Assembly (NCBI GenBank): GCA_964017185.1
Contig: OZ024884.1
Span: 17,382,548 to 17,446,547 of the forward strand
Length of the DNA stretch: 64,000 nucleotides
Reading direction: 5' to 3'
Source of the DNA: Rugalucina vietnamica
Taxonomy: Eukaryota > Mollusca > Bivalvia > Lucinida > Lucinidae
The first letter of the stretch is position 1. Every line of letters starts with the position of its first letter. Below the pieces are notes generated by a model. The model made no database searches. It had not been told where the DNA came from and was given only the letters and a program-made list of their open reading frames with translations. Of the stretch, positions 24,817 through 36,293 are shown one piece after another. Made by a program: the position numbers and the translations under genes.

Positions 24817-25310
24817 ATGAAAAAATTACGTTCCGAATGTTTCACGCTCAGGATTCTATTATTCGTTCTCTTCGGCTTCCTCTTTGTTTTTGTCGATATT
24901 TTCATGATTTCATCATCACGATCATTTGGAATTATCGATGTATCGATGCGTGTTAAAACGGATACTTCAAACGCCCTCAGGGGATTGATGAATTATGGAA
25001 GAGCTCAAATACTGAAAGAAACTATAAACAGATCGTTTTTGATTCAGCCGTTGGAGATAATAGGTGTCTTCAAAGGTGATGGTTTTACTCTACGGCGCTT
25101 CAACAACAAAGTTAAGGTTTAACGACTTAATGACAAATTGATAACATTAAAAAACTGACAGCGGATGGAAATATAGACACAGCGCAATATAATGGTCTAG
25201 GAAATCCAATAATAGATGGTGGTACAGATAACAAAAGGAATGAAAATTGTAATAATTGTTTTAATCATAGCTTCACATATGTGATAGTCAATCCAGATAT
25301 TTGTAAACTG
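24817..25310 (+). pseudogene. GT31-like gene, first exon (membrane anchor), frameshifted
   Basis: An ATG at 24817 opens a frame with a basic N-terminus and a hydrophobic signal anchor (ILLFVLFGFLFVFVDIFMI), typical of a type II Golgi enzyme. The frame stops at TAA 25120-25122. A second frame, offset by two, then reads IDNIKKLTADGN and CNNCFNHSFTYVIVNPDIC, and the NHSF-Y-NPDIC block is like the segment just before the GT31 domain in invertebrate beta-1,3-galactosyltransferases. A one-base shift near 25133-25138 plus one stop codon would separate the two. The catalytic exon of the same family is 6.3 kb downstream. The donor site is unclear (candidates near 25301-25310), so exon joining is inferred. 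It could be a copy separate from 31605. Confidence 0.6.
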
Positions 25311-26528
25311 TACAGTTGGTCGGTAACTATGGGCGGTAGCGGTATTCTATTATTATTTTTGTGCTTCCGCCATTTGGGACTATATTTTGTCTTTGAAAAA
25401 TCTACAAAATCGTCATTCTACTTCCGGTGTTTTAAACTCGCTATATTTGAGTATAAAACTATTAAAACTGTAGAAATGCGTATGCAGTGGATAATTTGGT
25501 TTGTCATCTTCAACTTGTACCTAATTTGCATTCTGACGAATCAGATATGTCCTAGAAATTAGCGCTCGAATTTGACCACCAAAATCGAATCGGTGGTCCA
25601 TTTCAGGACAGTGCCTCCACAAAATTGTGGCAGAAATTTAGGGCCTATAAAAAGTTTTCAAAGATATTTTTATAACGTGTTCTAGAGATGTCAATCTAAC
25701 CTTGGGCCGAATGTGTGATTTCCAGTTTACTCGGTTTTAGAGAAAATTGACCATAAATGAAGACAAGATTTTGACACTCGAAACCCCTTTGCGCAGCCGC
25801 AGTAAACATCATCAACACGTGTTTACAAAACAAGGGACGACTAAAGACGCTTAAATAACCAGGCTTCATAGCAAGGTTTCTTTTAAGGACGTTGAAACAA
25901 ATTCAGGCAATTGCTGAATAATTTCATGGGGGGGACTGTTGGCCTATCTAGAATGATCAGTTGTCATTATTCCTTTTTTGAATGCAATCGATCAAATAAT
26001 GGTACTCACCGATTTTTACAGTGTGTATCTCGGCATGTCTTCTCAGATTTGTAACCACATGAAGCATGATAAATTTCCCAAAAGCAAGAAAAAAGCTTGA
26101 AAATACAAGGCTTGAAGCACATACAACTCTCATGCCTTCTTCTTTTTTGCTTCATAATGATGTCGTCATATAACAGAGTGACATCATGCGTCATGTGACT
26201 ACTACAGAATGTGGCCAAAAGTATTCGATTTTCATTGATTTTTCGAATTTGGTTTCACGCCACAACTAAATGCATACGCATATCCTCGTTTTTATATATC
26301 TATTTTTTTTTTTCAGTTTGTGATTGCTTTCCTGCTATCAAACCACGTAATAATGATTTCATTTCTATTGAGTTTACGCCATGGAAAGGGTGAAATGATT
26401 TCGAAAGTGTTAGAGTGGCCTGAGATGGGGCACGGTGCCCCCACCCCCTCCACCGGCACTGTAGGCCTTCTTTGCAAATAACAATTACAATGATATATCC
26501 AGAAAACAAATCTTGGTTTTAAAGCCTA
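25311..26528. other. Probable intron of the GT31-like gene, no gene seen
   Basis: It holds a 35-bp phrase (TTGTGGCAGAAATTTAGGGC and onward, about 25625) shared with 31212, so a dispersed repeat is present at both places. The open frame at 25281-25562 is a run-on of the first exon without further domain similarity. Confidence 0.4.
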
Positions 26529-27192
26529 GGTTACATTTGGCCTACGATTAGCGATGATCGTACGATACACATTTTTGCATTTCGCGCGATCTCCGCAGGG
26601 TGACCCTACGATACCCCTACGATTTTACGGCTTACTACGATCTCCATAGCTTCTACGATTTTGTAGTAGGCCTAGTCTGCACTTTTACAAGTTTCTAAAA
26701 ATCGCAAGACCGTAGCCCGTAGACATATCGCAGTAAGCATCGTACGGGCGCCGTACGGAACCCCTACGCTGATCGTGTGGTCACCGCACGGTTTTTATGA
26801 TAATTTTGGGACTAAAATCGTAAGATATTCGTAAACCTTTAGGGTGATCGTAAAGGTTATTAAAATCGTTCGCATATCGTTCGGTCGTTATACGGACATA
26901 CCACGGCGTCCGCGAGTTTATCGTGTGGCCGCCATATGATTGTTGTGCATTTTTGACGGGATATGGTTCCTTACGATTTCCACTTAAAGTGTGCGGAGAC
27001 CCTACGACTTCCCTACGATCTCCGTACGGTTTTGACTCGGAACATAAAAGAAAGTCAGAACAAAAAATCATAAGATGCCCGCATGAATTGTAAACACATA
27101 CCGTCGTAGCCCATTATCGCCTACGATGTCTAAAATATCGTAGGGAAAATCGCAGACCGAAAAGTCGTACAATGATCGGGGAAAATGTAACC
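26529..27192. mobile_element. TA-flanked element saturated with CTACGAT/ATCGTA words
   Basis: Inverted ends GGTTACATTT (left) and AAATGTAACC (right) are bordered by TA at 26527-26528 and 27193-27194. The 664-bp interior is packed with CCTACGAT, ATCGTACG, CCGTACGG and related words on both strands. Frames across it, for example 26781-27071, are products of this vocabulary. Confidence 0.75.
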
Positions 27193-27194
27193 TA

Positions 27195-27520
27195 CTAGGC
27201 ATGACCCCTTGCGGACTCCCTACGATCACTGCACGATTTTTGTCCCCAAACTATCATACAAAAATCACGAGGTGACCGCTTGATCAGCGCAGGGTCTCCG
27301 TGCGGCGCCCGTATGATGAAAATGTAAAAATTGTACGATCATCGTAAGCTAATTGTAGCCAAGGCATCAGTCAGAAGTCCAAGAGACTCCGTACTTTGTC
27401 CACTAAAAGTCTTCGAAGACCCTACGACTATCGCACGACCGCTTTGCGTTTTGTATCAGAACGTATAGTGACTCCGTACGGACATCGCACGGGTTCCGTA
27501 CGATATCCACTTATATATAG
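27195..27520. repeat. Second CTACGAT-rich block
   Basis: The same word set continues past the right end of the element at 27192, with a sub-block at 27310-27357 that is an inverted match to 26538-26590. It is either a partial second copy or the remains of an element into which the first inserted. Confidence 0.6.
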
Positions 27521-27894
27521 GCTTAATGGAGATAGAACGTATTATCATTGCAAAGATTGTACAGAATTAGCAAACGTACATAAAGTTGGTTTATGAAAAA
27601 AAAAAATGTTTCCAGGGGTTGTATTTTAAAACATTTTCTCTGAAACTGCTTATTAATCGCGGGCCTTTTGTTTTGGTTCTAGTTATATTTAAAGGATCTT
27701 GTTATTTATAATCTATCTTTGTAATCACAACCTGGATTCTCGATTAACGAGTTTTTATGAGATACGGTAAATGGCGAGAGTCGCCCTGTCAATTTAGATC
27801 AGTATATTTGAGAACGCTTGATGATAAGAAAAAGTAAAGATCAGAATAAGTAAAAAAAAAATCATATATGCGCAGCACATTGCATTACTAAATT

Positions 27895-28070
27895 TAGTTA
27901 AATCATAGTAACTGAGTGGCAATCTATTGGGAAATAGAAGCTCACTCGGCTTACGATGTATTCTTAGTATAATAAGATTGTACCTAAATGTCAATTTAGT
28001 TTTTTCCCACCTCGGGTTTTGGAGTTGGAATTTCTTTGATTGTGCCTTTTCTCGATCATTACTTACTCTT
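27895..28070 (+). repeat. Dispersed ~180-bp repeat, copy 2
   Basis: Forward copy, the most diverged of the five, with GTAACTGAGTGGCAATCTAT, CTCACTCGGCTTACGATGT and TTCCCACCTCGGGTTTTGGA. Confidence 0.75.
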
Positions 28071-28608
28071 ACTTTTTAGGGCATGTGCATATTAAAGGGC
28101 ACTGTGTTGTCATCGGACCTTTATATATATAGCCCTCGTTATTTATTCTATGAAAACGTACAATAAGTTATACATCACCGACATTGAAGATCCATGGCGC
28201 CGACTAACTAACTGAAATCCGGAGAAAAAGAAAAACACAAGTTGAACCGCGGTGGTATGCCCGGCGAGTGCATAGGCGTGACTAACAATGCTTAAAGAAA
28301 ATCTATAGAATATCCACTCTCTGTATCGGTACCCAACGCTACCCATAGAGAAAGGAAAATATTTTTAAAAACATAATTTGCAAATAAATGTTTGGATGAC
28401 CAAACGCTGAGCTAGGACAAGACTGAGTTGATAAAATCGTTCGGAAACTGCCGGAGTTCGGGAATTCATGAATAGACATGCCCACTCTGGTATTTAGCCG
28501 TCGGTTCAGGGATTACATGTTCAATTATCTTATATCCGTCTCGACGTGACTTTTACCTTGTTGACTGTGGCGCGCTAACATGGCTAAACCACATTTAAAC
28601 ATACTAAA

Positions 28609-28796
28609 CATGCGCGGATCCAGAAATTTTCATGAGAGGGGGTCCAACGAAAATGGTAATTTTTGGTCACAGACGAAGGGGGTCCAACCCCCCAAAAAAT
28701 CCCGAAATAACCTTTTTTTAGGTATTTTTTTCAAATTCCAGAGGGGGGGGGGGACCGGGGGTCCGGACCCCCCCCCCCCCTCTGGATCCGCGCATG
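28609..28796. mobile_element. 188-bp MITE with GC-rich arms and 5-bp target duplication
   Basis: Inverted ends CATGCGCGGATCCAGA and TCTGGATCCGCGCATG are flanked by CTAAA at 28604-28608 and 28797-28801. The interior holds runs of G and C (11 and 14 bases) around a GGTCCGGACC palindrome, so the right part can fold on itself. Confidence 0.85.
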
Positions 28797-29104
28797 CTAA
28801 AAAGCAATTGCTTAAATCTCTCATAAGGTCGTACGAGTTACCTTTCTTGACTATTTCGAGGTCATGGCTATATCATTTGAAGTTGCTTCCCTTTTACCAT
28901 CAGCGGCTTGTATTGAGCAATTGGCCAATTAAAGCCAAATAACAAGAGGTGAGAACCAATGTTTCGACATTATGTGTTTAAACATAATCCTAGACAAATG
29001 ACCAAGATGCCTGCCATGCCCACACACTTCTTCCAAAATTTTACTTTCGGGAACTGCTGAATCTATTGCAATGAAACTTGACATGTTGCAGATAACCACT
29101 ATGT

Positions 29105-29215
29105 GTTATTCTGGCCCTGCCCTAGGGCTATCTATATGACCATTATAGTCAAACGAATTATATGTACATGTATCTCACACCTCAGGTGAGCGTTAACAGT
29201 ACCATAGATCCTCTG
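29105..29215 (-). mobile_element. 5' end fragment of a GCTCACC-ended element
   Basis: GGCCCTGCCCTAGGGCTAT through CTCAGGTGAGCGTTAACAGTACCAT matches, in reverse orientation, the starts of the elements at 34447 and 62026. The rest of that element is absent. Confidence 0.6.
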
Positions 29216-29786
29216 TTTTAACACCATGCTGTTCAATACCCGGTTTGGGTCGGTGAATTATGACCCCATGTCGCAGAACTGTACATGTAGAAATAAACTG
29301 GGCCGCGGTAAAACTATGGCGCTATCATAGAAAATTTGGTAAAAGTGGTACTTTTGCTGTCGGGTGGCAAGAATTTTATTACCTGGGATTACCTGTTGAA
29401 ATTTAATTGGGCGTGGATTGACAACCAGCCCAGGTAACATTAAACCATATTATTGCATAAATACCGGTGTCACACGATATTAACAGCCGTTTATTAAATG
29501 AAAGAAAAAAACAACATGCATTAATATTGCAATTCACACGCGCACGTGCTGTTTATACATGGCTTTTACTTATGTTCGTTACCGGGCGCCAGCAAAGCAC
29601 GTGCTAGTAATGAGAAACTGAAGTCCGCCCGGAACGAGCATAAAAACGAAAGACTTTACGCGTATGAAAAATGTGATTGAGGTTGTAAAATATAGTGCAC
29701 CATATTTCTTTCGTTTCTGCACCTTATTTCTTTCGTTTCTGCAGAATTTATGCGATCAAAAATGTTTTTGTCATCCATTTACATTC

Positions 29787-29862
29787 GCTAGGTCCCTTGG
29801 GGAGTGTTGAAAACCGAGTGCTACTGCGTCTTCGGTTTTCAACACTCCCCGAGGGACCTAGC
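29787..29862. repeat. Hairpin, 31-bp arms
   Basis: GCTAGGTCCCTTGGGGAG and onward to AAAACCGA pairs with its reverse complement across a 14-base loop, with one mismatch. Confidence 0.9.
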
Positions 29863-30645
29863 ATGAACCGTGATAATTTGGCGTAACTGTAAACCGTTTG
29901 TATCAGGCTAGGTGGGGGGGGGGGGGGAGACACCGGGATATACCGGCAGAAACATGGGCTTAAACCTGCTTAAACCTGGATGCTTCGGCGAAGTTTGACC
30001 GATGCCACAGTACAACTTTTACTTACAGCGTAAATGAAAACATGCCCATGCAATATCAGTATACAGCTTTTATATAGTGTGTTTCTCCTCTTCTTTTTCT
30101 TTTTTTCTTCAAGTATTGCATGGATATTTATAGTTTGTGTCACAGTGATTCAAATACGATGATTTCGTCGCGAGCTGGCTTTTCGTTCAGGTTCGTCCTC
30201 GTGCTCGGCGCGTTAGACCAAAAGCTTTAGCCGGCTACCTTACACACAGATGAACCATTTGCTCTATTTTTAAAGCGATTAACATCTACCATCTCCGATT
30301 ATATATATGACTTTTTAACGTCTCGGAATCACCTCCCTGTCTCGCTTCTGGTAGAAAACGCGCACAACATGTAACATAACTGTTTTCAGAATCTAAGTTC
30401 TGCTTGCACACTGATGTGGCCGTTGGCTTTTAATCATGGGATTCGTCTGGACTCAATCATTATTCTTGGATTGACGGTGAAATTGATTATTGAAATAACA
30501 GCAAAACTGTGCTTTTATGTTACCAAAACTGTGCTTTTATTTCAGCAAAACTGTGTTTTTATGATTGCAATGACAAGGACAAAGTTTTCGGGTGTGCCGA
30601 GTGTTAAAATGCTATGTAACGTTCTTTCTATTTTATCCTGCATCC

Positions 30646-30699
30646 ACGCGCGCACGCGCGCGCGTGCGTGTGTGTGTGTGTGTGTGTGTAAGTGTGTGT
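30646..30699. repeat. (CG)n-(TG)n microsatellite
   Basis: An alternating purine-pyrimidine run, CG-rich on the left and TG on the right, of a type able to form Z-DNA. Confidence 0.85.
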
Positions 30700-31604
30700 C
30701 CAATTAATGGGTCCAATTAGGAATAGCACTTACAACATTAAAATAGAAACTCAGCACGTGCAAATATTTATTGGCACACACATGTCGTATAGATTACAGA
30801 TACCCTGTTCATGTGTTGTGCATTCAATCAAAACGAACCGAAACACGCCTATCATCAAATTATAGTGGTGTGCTACCTTCCAGTGTCAGTGCAGTGGGGT
30901 GACGACAGCTGATTATTGTTACGTCACAGATTACTTCACAGACCTGCGAAATTTGCAGATTCCTCCTGCATTTTGCTGTCGTTGTTTTTAGACGATTCTC
31001 TTGAAAATAAATGAAATTGTACATTGTATGGAATATGAATTTGATCATAGTGCTACTAGAATTACTAAAATGACGGGATCAAAGGCCAATGGTAAGATAA
31101 AACATTTGCTTTTGTTCACATTTTATGTCAACAACAAGCCAAACACTGTTCCAGAAATGTCGCCATTTTCTCCGGTTTTACCATTTTGAAACCGAAAGTA
31201 GATTTTAGATTGTGGCAGAAATTTAGGGCCTATAAAAAGTTTTTGATGAAAATTGGCACACAGACAGAAAATTTTATGCTCTGTTTGGTTGTCAAGATGA
31301 AAAATTTCCAGTTTATTCGCAAATTACTGCTTTTTTCGTTTTTCTGAGGGCACTGTCAAACGGCAAAAAACTCGCAACTTTAACGCGGTTCTTCAGCGAC
31401 ACCGGGATAAATTCACGCATACGGCAATTCTTTTTGAACCGAATGATGTTCGCTTTTTCTATTTTCATCGCTGACAGATCGCAAATGTGAAGTATAAACG
31501 AGAACTTTGATGATAAACGCATCAACTGAAATGGGGCTTCAAAAATTGGAAGTAGTTCCCGGGAACGAACGCACGTGAATTTTGTTTTTAAAATCCTACG
31601 CTAG

Positions 31605-32217
31605 GCCCATCTCCGTTCCCGACTGGTATTCTGATCAACCAGACATAGATTTACTTATCATTATTCTTACCGTCCATGAAAATGTTCAACAACGAACAGC
31701 ATTAAGAGACTCGTGGTTGACTCCTACTACTAATAATACTTCCAATGTACGATACGCTTTTCTTCTTGGTGAGATAAAAGATAGAAAGCTACAAGCAGAT
31801 ATTATGAGAGAAAATGATGCGTTTAAAGATATTATTAAGGAAGATTTTGTGGATGTGTATAGCAATTTAACTTATAAAACAATAATGGGATTCAAATGGG
31901 CGGCTATAAAATGTGGTGTTGCGAAGGCTGTGCTAAAAACTGACGATGATATGTTTATTAATGTACCAAACGTTTTAGATATTGTGAAGAGCCATTTTAA
32001 TTTCTTACAGACAGGTATAGTTGGTTCTTGCTGGAAGAGCACCAGACCGAATCGTAATCAAAAATCCAAATGGTATGCTTCCGAGAATAGTTTCCCAGGA
32101 AAGGTTTATCCAAGTTTTTGCTCAGGAACAGGGTACTTGACAAGTTTGAATGTGGTTCGAAGAGTGCTTGAAATTTCCCCTCATGTGCCATTCTTTCATT
32201 TAGAGGATGTACATGTA
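31605..32217 (+). pseudogene. Beta-1,3-galactosyltransferase-like (GT31) exon, 5' part
   Basis: This encodes about 204 residues of a GT31 glycosyltransferase, a Golgi enzyme adding galactose or GlcNAc in beta-1,3 linkage from a UDP-sugar. Signatures appear in order: RTALRDSW, VRYAFLLGE, DFVDVYSNLTYKT, the metal-binding motif KTDDDMF (DDD at 31942-31950), YPSFCSGTGYL and FHLEDV. The acceptor before it (TCCTACGCTAG) sets the start at 31605. At LEDV the frame runs into a 1.2-kb inverted-repeat element and stops 17 residues later at 32268. The natural continuation is at 33416-33612. No other lesion is visible in this part. Acceptor sugar and linkage are not determinable here. Confidence 0.9.
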
Positions 32218-33415
32218 CAGCTCGGTTTCAAAAATAACATACCCCTGCAATGTCGCAAAATAAATTGACCTCTTCACCTACATTGCTTCGACCATTGCTT
32301 GATGACTGTTGACCTGGTTCAAATGAAACTTCTACAGCTTGTGCATATATTTATGTGTGTTAAAATGGTATTAAATTTATAGTGTTCATGAGCAGTCCGA
32401 TCGGATAGGAAGCTGTCTTTGGCGTATACCAAAATTCTGACAGATTTAAAGTCAAGTTTGCAAGTTTAGGCGATTGGTATGATGTACGTACTGTGAATAT
32501 TGCCACTTTCTGACCTGACTGCAATTCATGGACATCTATTTTAAATACCTTAAAACTTGCACAAGATTCGCTTTACATTTAAAGTAATGTAATAATGATT
32601 AAATGGACGCGTATCCTTTTATTACAGGCGTGTGTTAAGGAAAAAAACTGTTCTAACTGTCCATTTACATCTTACCGTGTTCTCTTGCGCCTGATATTTG
32701 TTTCGTTGGAGTTTCTCTGGAATTATTTCTTATATAGACCGTCTTCATAATATCACTAGTCACAGTATTTCGATCAAATCTATTCACATACCAACAAATG
32801 TCTTTGATTAATGTATTATGTTTAAGAAGGTCATGGCATAACTTTAACAATGTCATAAGCATGTGCGCGTTGCTTGAGAAAAAAAAAATATATAAAATAT
32901 CTAAAAATAATAATTTCGATTATCACTGCTATTCTCAGATGCAAATTTATAAAATTGAATAAATTTGAAGAGCATTTTGTGCTAAAAACATGCATTTGCA
33001 AGGTACTTATATACAAGGCAGTGGGTGCATTAAACTTCTACTTTCTGATTCTATACTTGTTCGAGTGTGGTGCAAGTTTTAAGATGTCCCAAATGGGTGT
33101 CAATGCATAGCATGCAGGTAATAAAGTGGCAATATTCACACTACGTACACCATGCCAACCGCCTAAATTTGAAAACTTGACTTTAAATATATCAGAATTT
33201 TGGTATACGCCAAAGGCACCTTCCTGTCCGATCGGACTGCTCATGATCGATATAACATTAATACCACTTAAACACACTTAACCATATGCACGAAATGTAG
33301 AAGTTTCATTCGTACCAGGTTAATAGCCATCAAGCAATGGTCTATGCAATGTAGGTGATGAGGTCAATTTATTTTGCGACATTGCAGGGGTATGTTATTT
33401 TTGAAACCGAGTCTG
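32218..33415. mobile_element. Inverted-repeat element with ~290-bp arms, inside the GT31 exon
   Basis: Left arm 32221-32512 and right arm 33125-33411 are reverse complements with scattered differences. Both start CTCGGTTTCAAAAATAACAT at the outer edge, preceded by CAG on the left and CAGA on the right. About 610 bp of unrelated, non-coding sequence separates them. The flanks TACATGTA (32210-32217) and TATATGTG (33416-33423) match at 6 of 8 positions, consistent with an old 8-bp duplication of hAT type. It interrupts coding sequence exactly at the conserved EDVYV block. Confidence 0.85.
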
Positions 33416-33612
33416 TATATGTGGCGATGTGCATTCGGAAACTAGGGTACCACACGAAATCATTTCCAGGATTTAACCATATACGTCCTAAATCAGACGC
33501 GTGTTTATTCAACGGTAACTTGATGGTGACAGCTCACTATATGAGCCCGACAATGGTCAGAAAAATGTGGAATGATAAGTGTGTCGCTAACAGTTTCAAG
33601 CCCCAAACATGA
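33416..33612 (+). pseudogene. Beta-1,3-galactosyltransferase-like (GT31) exon, 3' part
   Basis: In the frame that includes GAGTCTGTATATGTGGCG, this reads VYVAMCIRKLG, then FPGFNHIRPKSDACLF and HYMSPTMVRKMW, ending at TGA 33610-33612. It is the usual C-terminal part of GT31 enzymes after the EDVYVG block. It has no start of its own and begins at the right edge of the 1.2-kb element, so it is the other half of the exon at 31605-32217. The V-Y-V and V-H-V codons at the two junctions are duplicated versions of the same site. Confidence 0.88.
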
Positions 33613-34446
33613 ACTATCCAGTACTTCTCTCGCAACGTAATTGTATTTTGCTTTTGTGACCATTGCGCCAGCTTTTTGTTTTAATTCTAGACGGAATATT
33701 TCCATCGGTATTCCGTTAAACCTCTCCATACCGACGGAAATGGGATATATTCAGCCCTTTGTCGAAAATGAAAATTCAGCAAAACTGCAAAATTGTGTTA
33801 TTCTAACTTTTGTTAGATATTTGTCTTGCATATATGACATAAATTACAAATATTCTAGTTGTTAAAGTACACAGAATCATAAAATACTTCATTTTTTCTA
33901 TGGAAAATGTCAAAGATGTCTATAAATAGATCAGGGGAGACTACTGTAGAATTAGCGACTCAAAGTCGAAAATCGTTTATTTTTCTACATAAATTTAAAA
34001 GTTTTAGGCAATTTTATGTGTTTACTGGAAGATTTTCGACACTGGTACAAATACATAACAAAAATAATACAATTAATAGCAAAATAACATAGCTGCAAGT
34101 CGCTTACGAAATCCGCAACCAGTTCGACATTAGTTTAAATGCAACCTATGCTAAGCTGTCAGGGAAGTGGAGCGAGGAACCGAAGTGGAGCGGAGTGACA
34201 GTTAGCCAGCTGATTTATTTTAATACTACAATATGAAAATGTCTCCGTAAACACTAGGCAATCTCCGTAATTTGACGCTTAATGGCCATTATTTGTGTTA
34301 AAGTTAACAGTTTTAAAACATTTTGTATATTTCATAAGATTAAATGTTTATCCGATCGACAATCGATGAAAATAAACATAATTAATATTTTAAATCCAAT
34401 TATTGTACTATTGAGTTTTTACCTTTACCCTCTAAAACACCCTTTT
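33613..34446. other. Stretch without gene
   Basis: AT-rich sequence downstream of the GT31 stop. I see no coding signature. A small GC patch with GGAAGTGGAGCG repeats lies at about 34160-34200. Confidence 0.5.
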
Positions 34447-35968
34447 TGCCAATGGTCCTGTAAACGCTCACCTGAGACCTGAGATATATACCAATAAAGA
34501 ATAACCCCTGGAGACAATTTATTTTTCAAATCATAAAAATTCAGTCCATTTGCCGATTTACTGAAAGTTTTGCCCTTTAAATGACATTTTAACAATTTTC
34601 CCCATTCATATGCATGGGCGACTTAAGTTGACCTTGCCGTAAAATAGGTCAAGGTCATCCCAGGGTCATGATTTATACAAACTTTGTAGAACTCCATTGC
34701 CTGATGCTTCATGCCAAGTTTCACAATCATTGGCCTTCTGGCTATGAAGAAGAAAAAATTTAAAGGTTTTTGCTGTTTATACATGTAGCCATAGTGGCCA
34801 TCTTGGTCATGTGACCTTTACCATTTACACAAACTTCCATTTCCTCTTCCTAAGGATGCTCCGCATAAAGTTTGGCTTTGATCGGCCAAGTGGTTTCAGA
34901 GAAGATGTTTGAATATTATGGTCATATACATGTATATAGCCCCGGGGCAGGGGCAGACAACCCCCTGGGCCGAAAATATTTTCATAAACATAAATCTTCT
35001 ATCCATTTACTCACTCCTAGCAAGTTTTCTGCCATTAAAGGTCATTTTCCTTTTTTTTCCCATTCAAATGCATGGGCGAACTAATATAATAGCATTTTAC
35101 ACCTTTTTCCCCATTCAAATGCATTGGCGAACTAAGTTGACCTTGCTGTAAAATAGGTCAAGATCATCCCAGGGTCATGATTTATATAAACTTTGTAGAG
35201 CTCCATTCCCAGATGTTGCACAGATTGGACCCAAGTTTCAAAATTATAAGCCCTCTGGTTCTGAAGAAGAAGATTTTTAAACGTTTTTGCTATTTATAGC
35301 CATGGCGGCCATCTTGGTCATGTGACCTTGACCATTTATATATACTTTCATTCCCCCTTCCCAAGGATGCTCCACATGAAGTTTGGCTTTGATTGGCCTA
35401 GCGGTTTCAGAGAAGAAGCTGTTTGAATATTATGGTCATATACATGTATATAGCCTCGGGGCAAAGGCAGACAACCCCCATGGGTCAAAATTTTTCCATA
35501 AACATTAATTTTCTGTCCATTTGCCTATTCCCAGTACGTTTTACCCATTTAATAGCATTTTACCATTTTTCCCCATTCAAATGCATTGGCGACCTAAGTT
35601 GACCTTGCCGTAAAATAGGTCAAGGTCATTGCAGGGTCATGATTTATATAAACTTTGTAGAGCTTTTTTCTGTGATGCTTCATGCCAAGTTTCAAAATCA
35701 TAGGCCTTCTGGTTCTGGAGATGAAGATTTTTAAAGGTTTTTGCTATGTATAGCCATGGCGGCCATCTTGGTCATGTGACCTAGACCATTTATATTATCT
35801 TTTGTTCCCCCTTCCTAAGGATGCTCCACATGAAGTTTGGCTTTGATTGGCCAAGCGGTTTCAGAGGAGAAGATCTTTGAAATTGTGGACGGACGACGGA
35901 AGACGGACGGACGACGGAGCATGGCCATCCTATAAGCTCACCTTGTGAGCCTTTGGCTCAGGTGAGCT
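34447..35968 (+). mobile_element. GCTCACC-ended repeat element, complete copy
   Basis: It begins GACC/CCAATGGTCCTGTAAACGCTCACC and ends with a stem-loop (GCTCACCTTGTGAGCC, TTT, GGCTCAGGTGAGC). Inside are about three direct units of 460-510 bp, marked by AAAATAGGTCAAGGTCATC, TTCTGGTTCTGGAG and GGCGGCCATCTTGGTCATGT. A short GACGGACGACGG patch precedes the terminal hairpin. A tandem core plus terminal hairpin suggests a non-autonomous Helitron-like element, but no TC or CTRR ends are proven. Confidence 0.75.
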
Positions 35969-36093
35969 AAAAAGTTTACGGCCCATTTGGTAGGCCCTCT
36001 TTGTGGGACCGAACCTGTTTGTGACTGAGTGTTTATCCTTTTTTCATGGTCCTGAAAGGGTACTGCTTTGGAAAATAATATAAACCATTTGTT

Positions 36094-36291
36094 CTAGGTT
36101 GCAATGCCTTTTACACAAATACATCTCATCCTGGCTGCTTTACCGGCACTAATCCAACCGCCACTCGACTGTCACGACTATCGCCAATATGTTTGTTCAA
36201 CTTTGGCTACTGTTGTGCAACCACCCCCAGATCCAGTTACAGACGTACGATACATACTTTTCTTAGGTGAATGCTTTTGGTGGAAGGGATA
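36094..36291 (+). pseudogene. Possible decayed GT31 fragment
   Basis: The segment ending GACGTACGATACATACTTTT (reading DVRYILFLGE) resembles the VRYAFLLGE block of the exon at 31605, and the preceding bases align loosely with LLIIILTV and the arginine-rich block. It is cut by the mariner-like element at 36294. The similarity is short and could be chance. Confidence 0.25.
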
Positions 36292-36293
36292 TA

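Noticed and set aside
25281-25562. Separate 93-codon gene
   Set aside because: It continues the second frame of the GT31-like first exon past its likely donor and has no later domain.
26781-27071. 96-codon frame as a gene
   Set aside because: It lies wholly in the CTACGAT-saturated element and reflects its repeated words.
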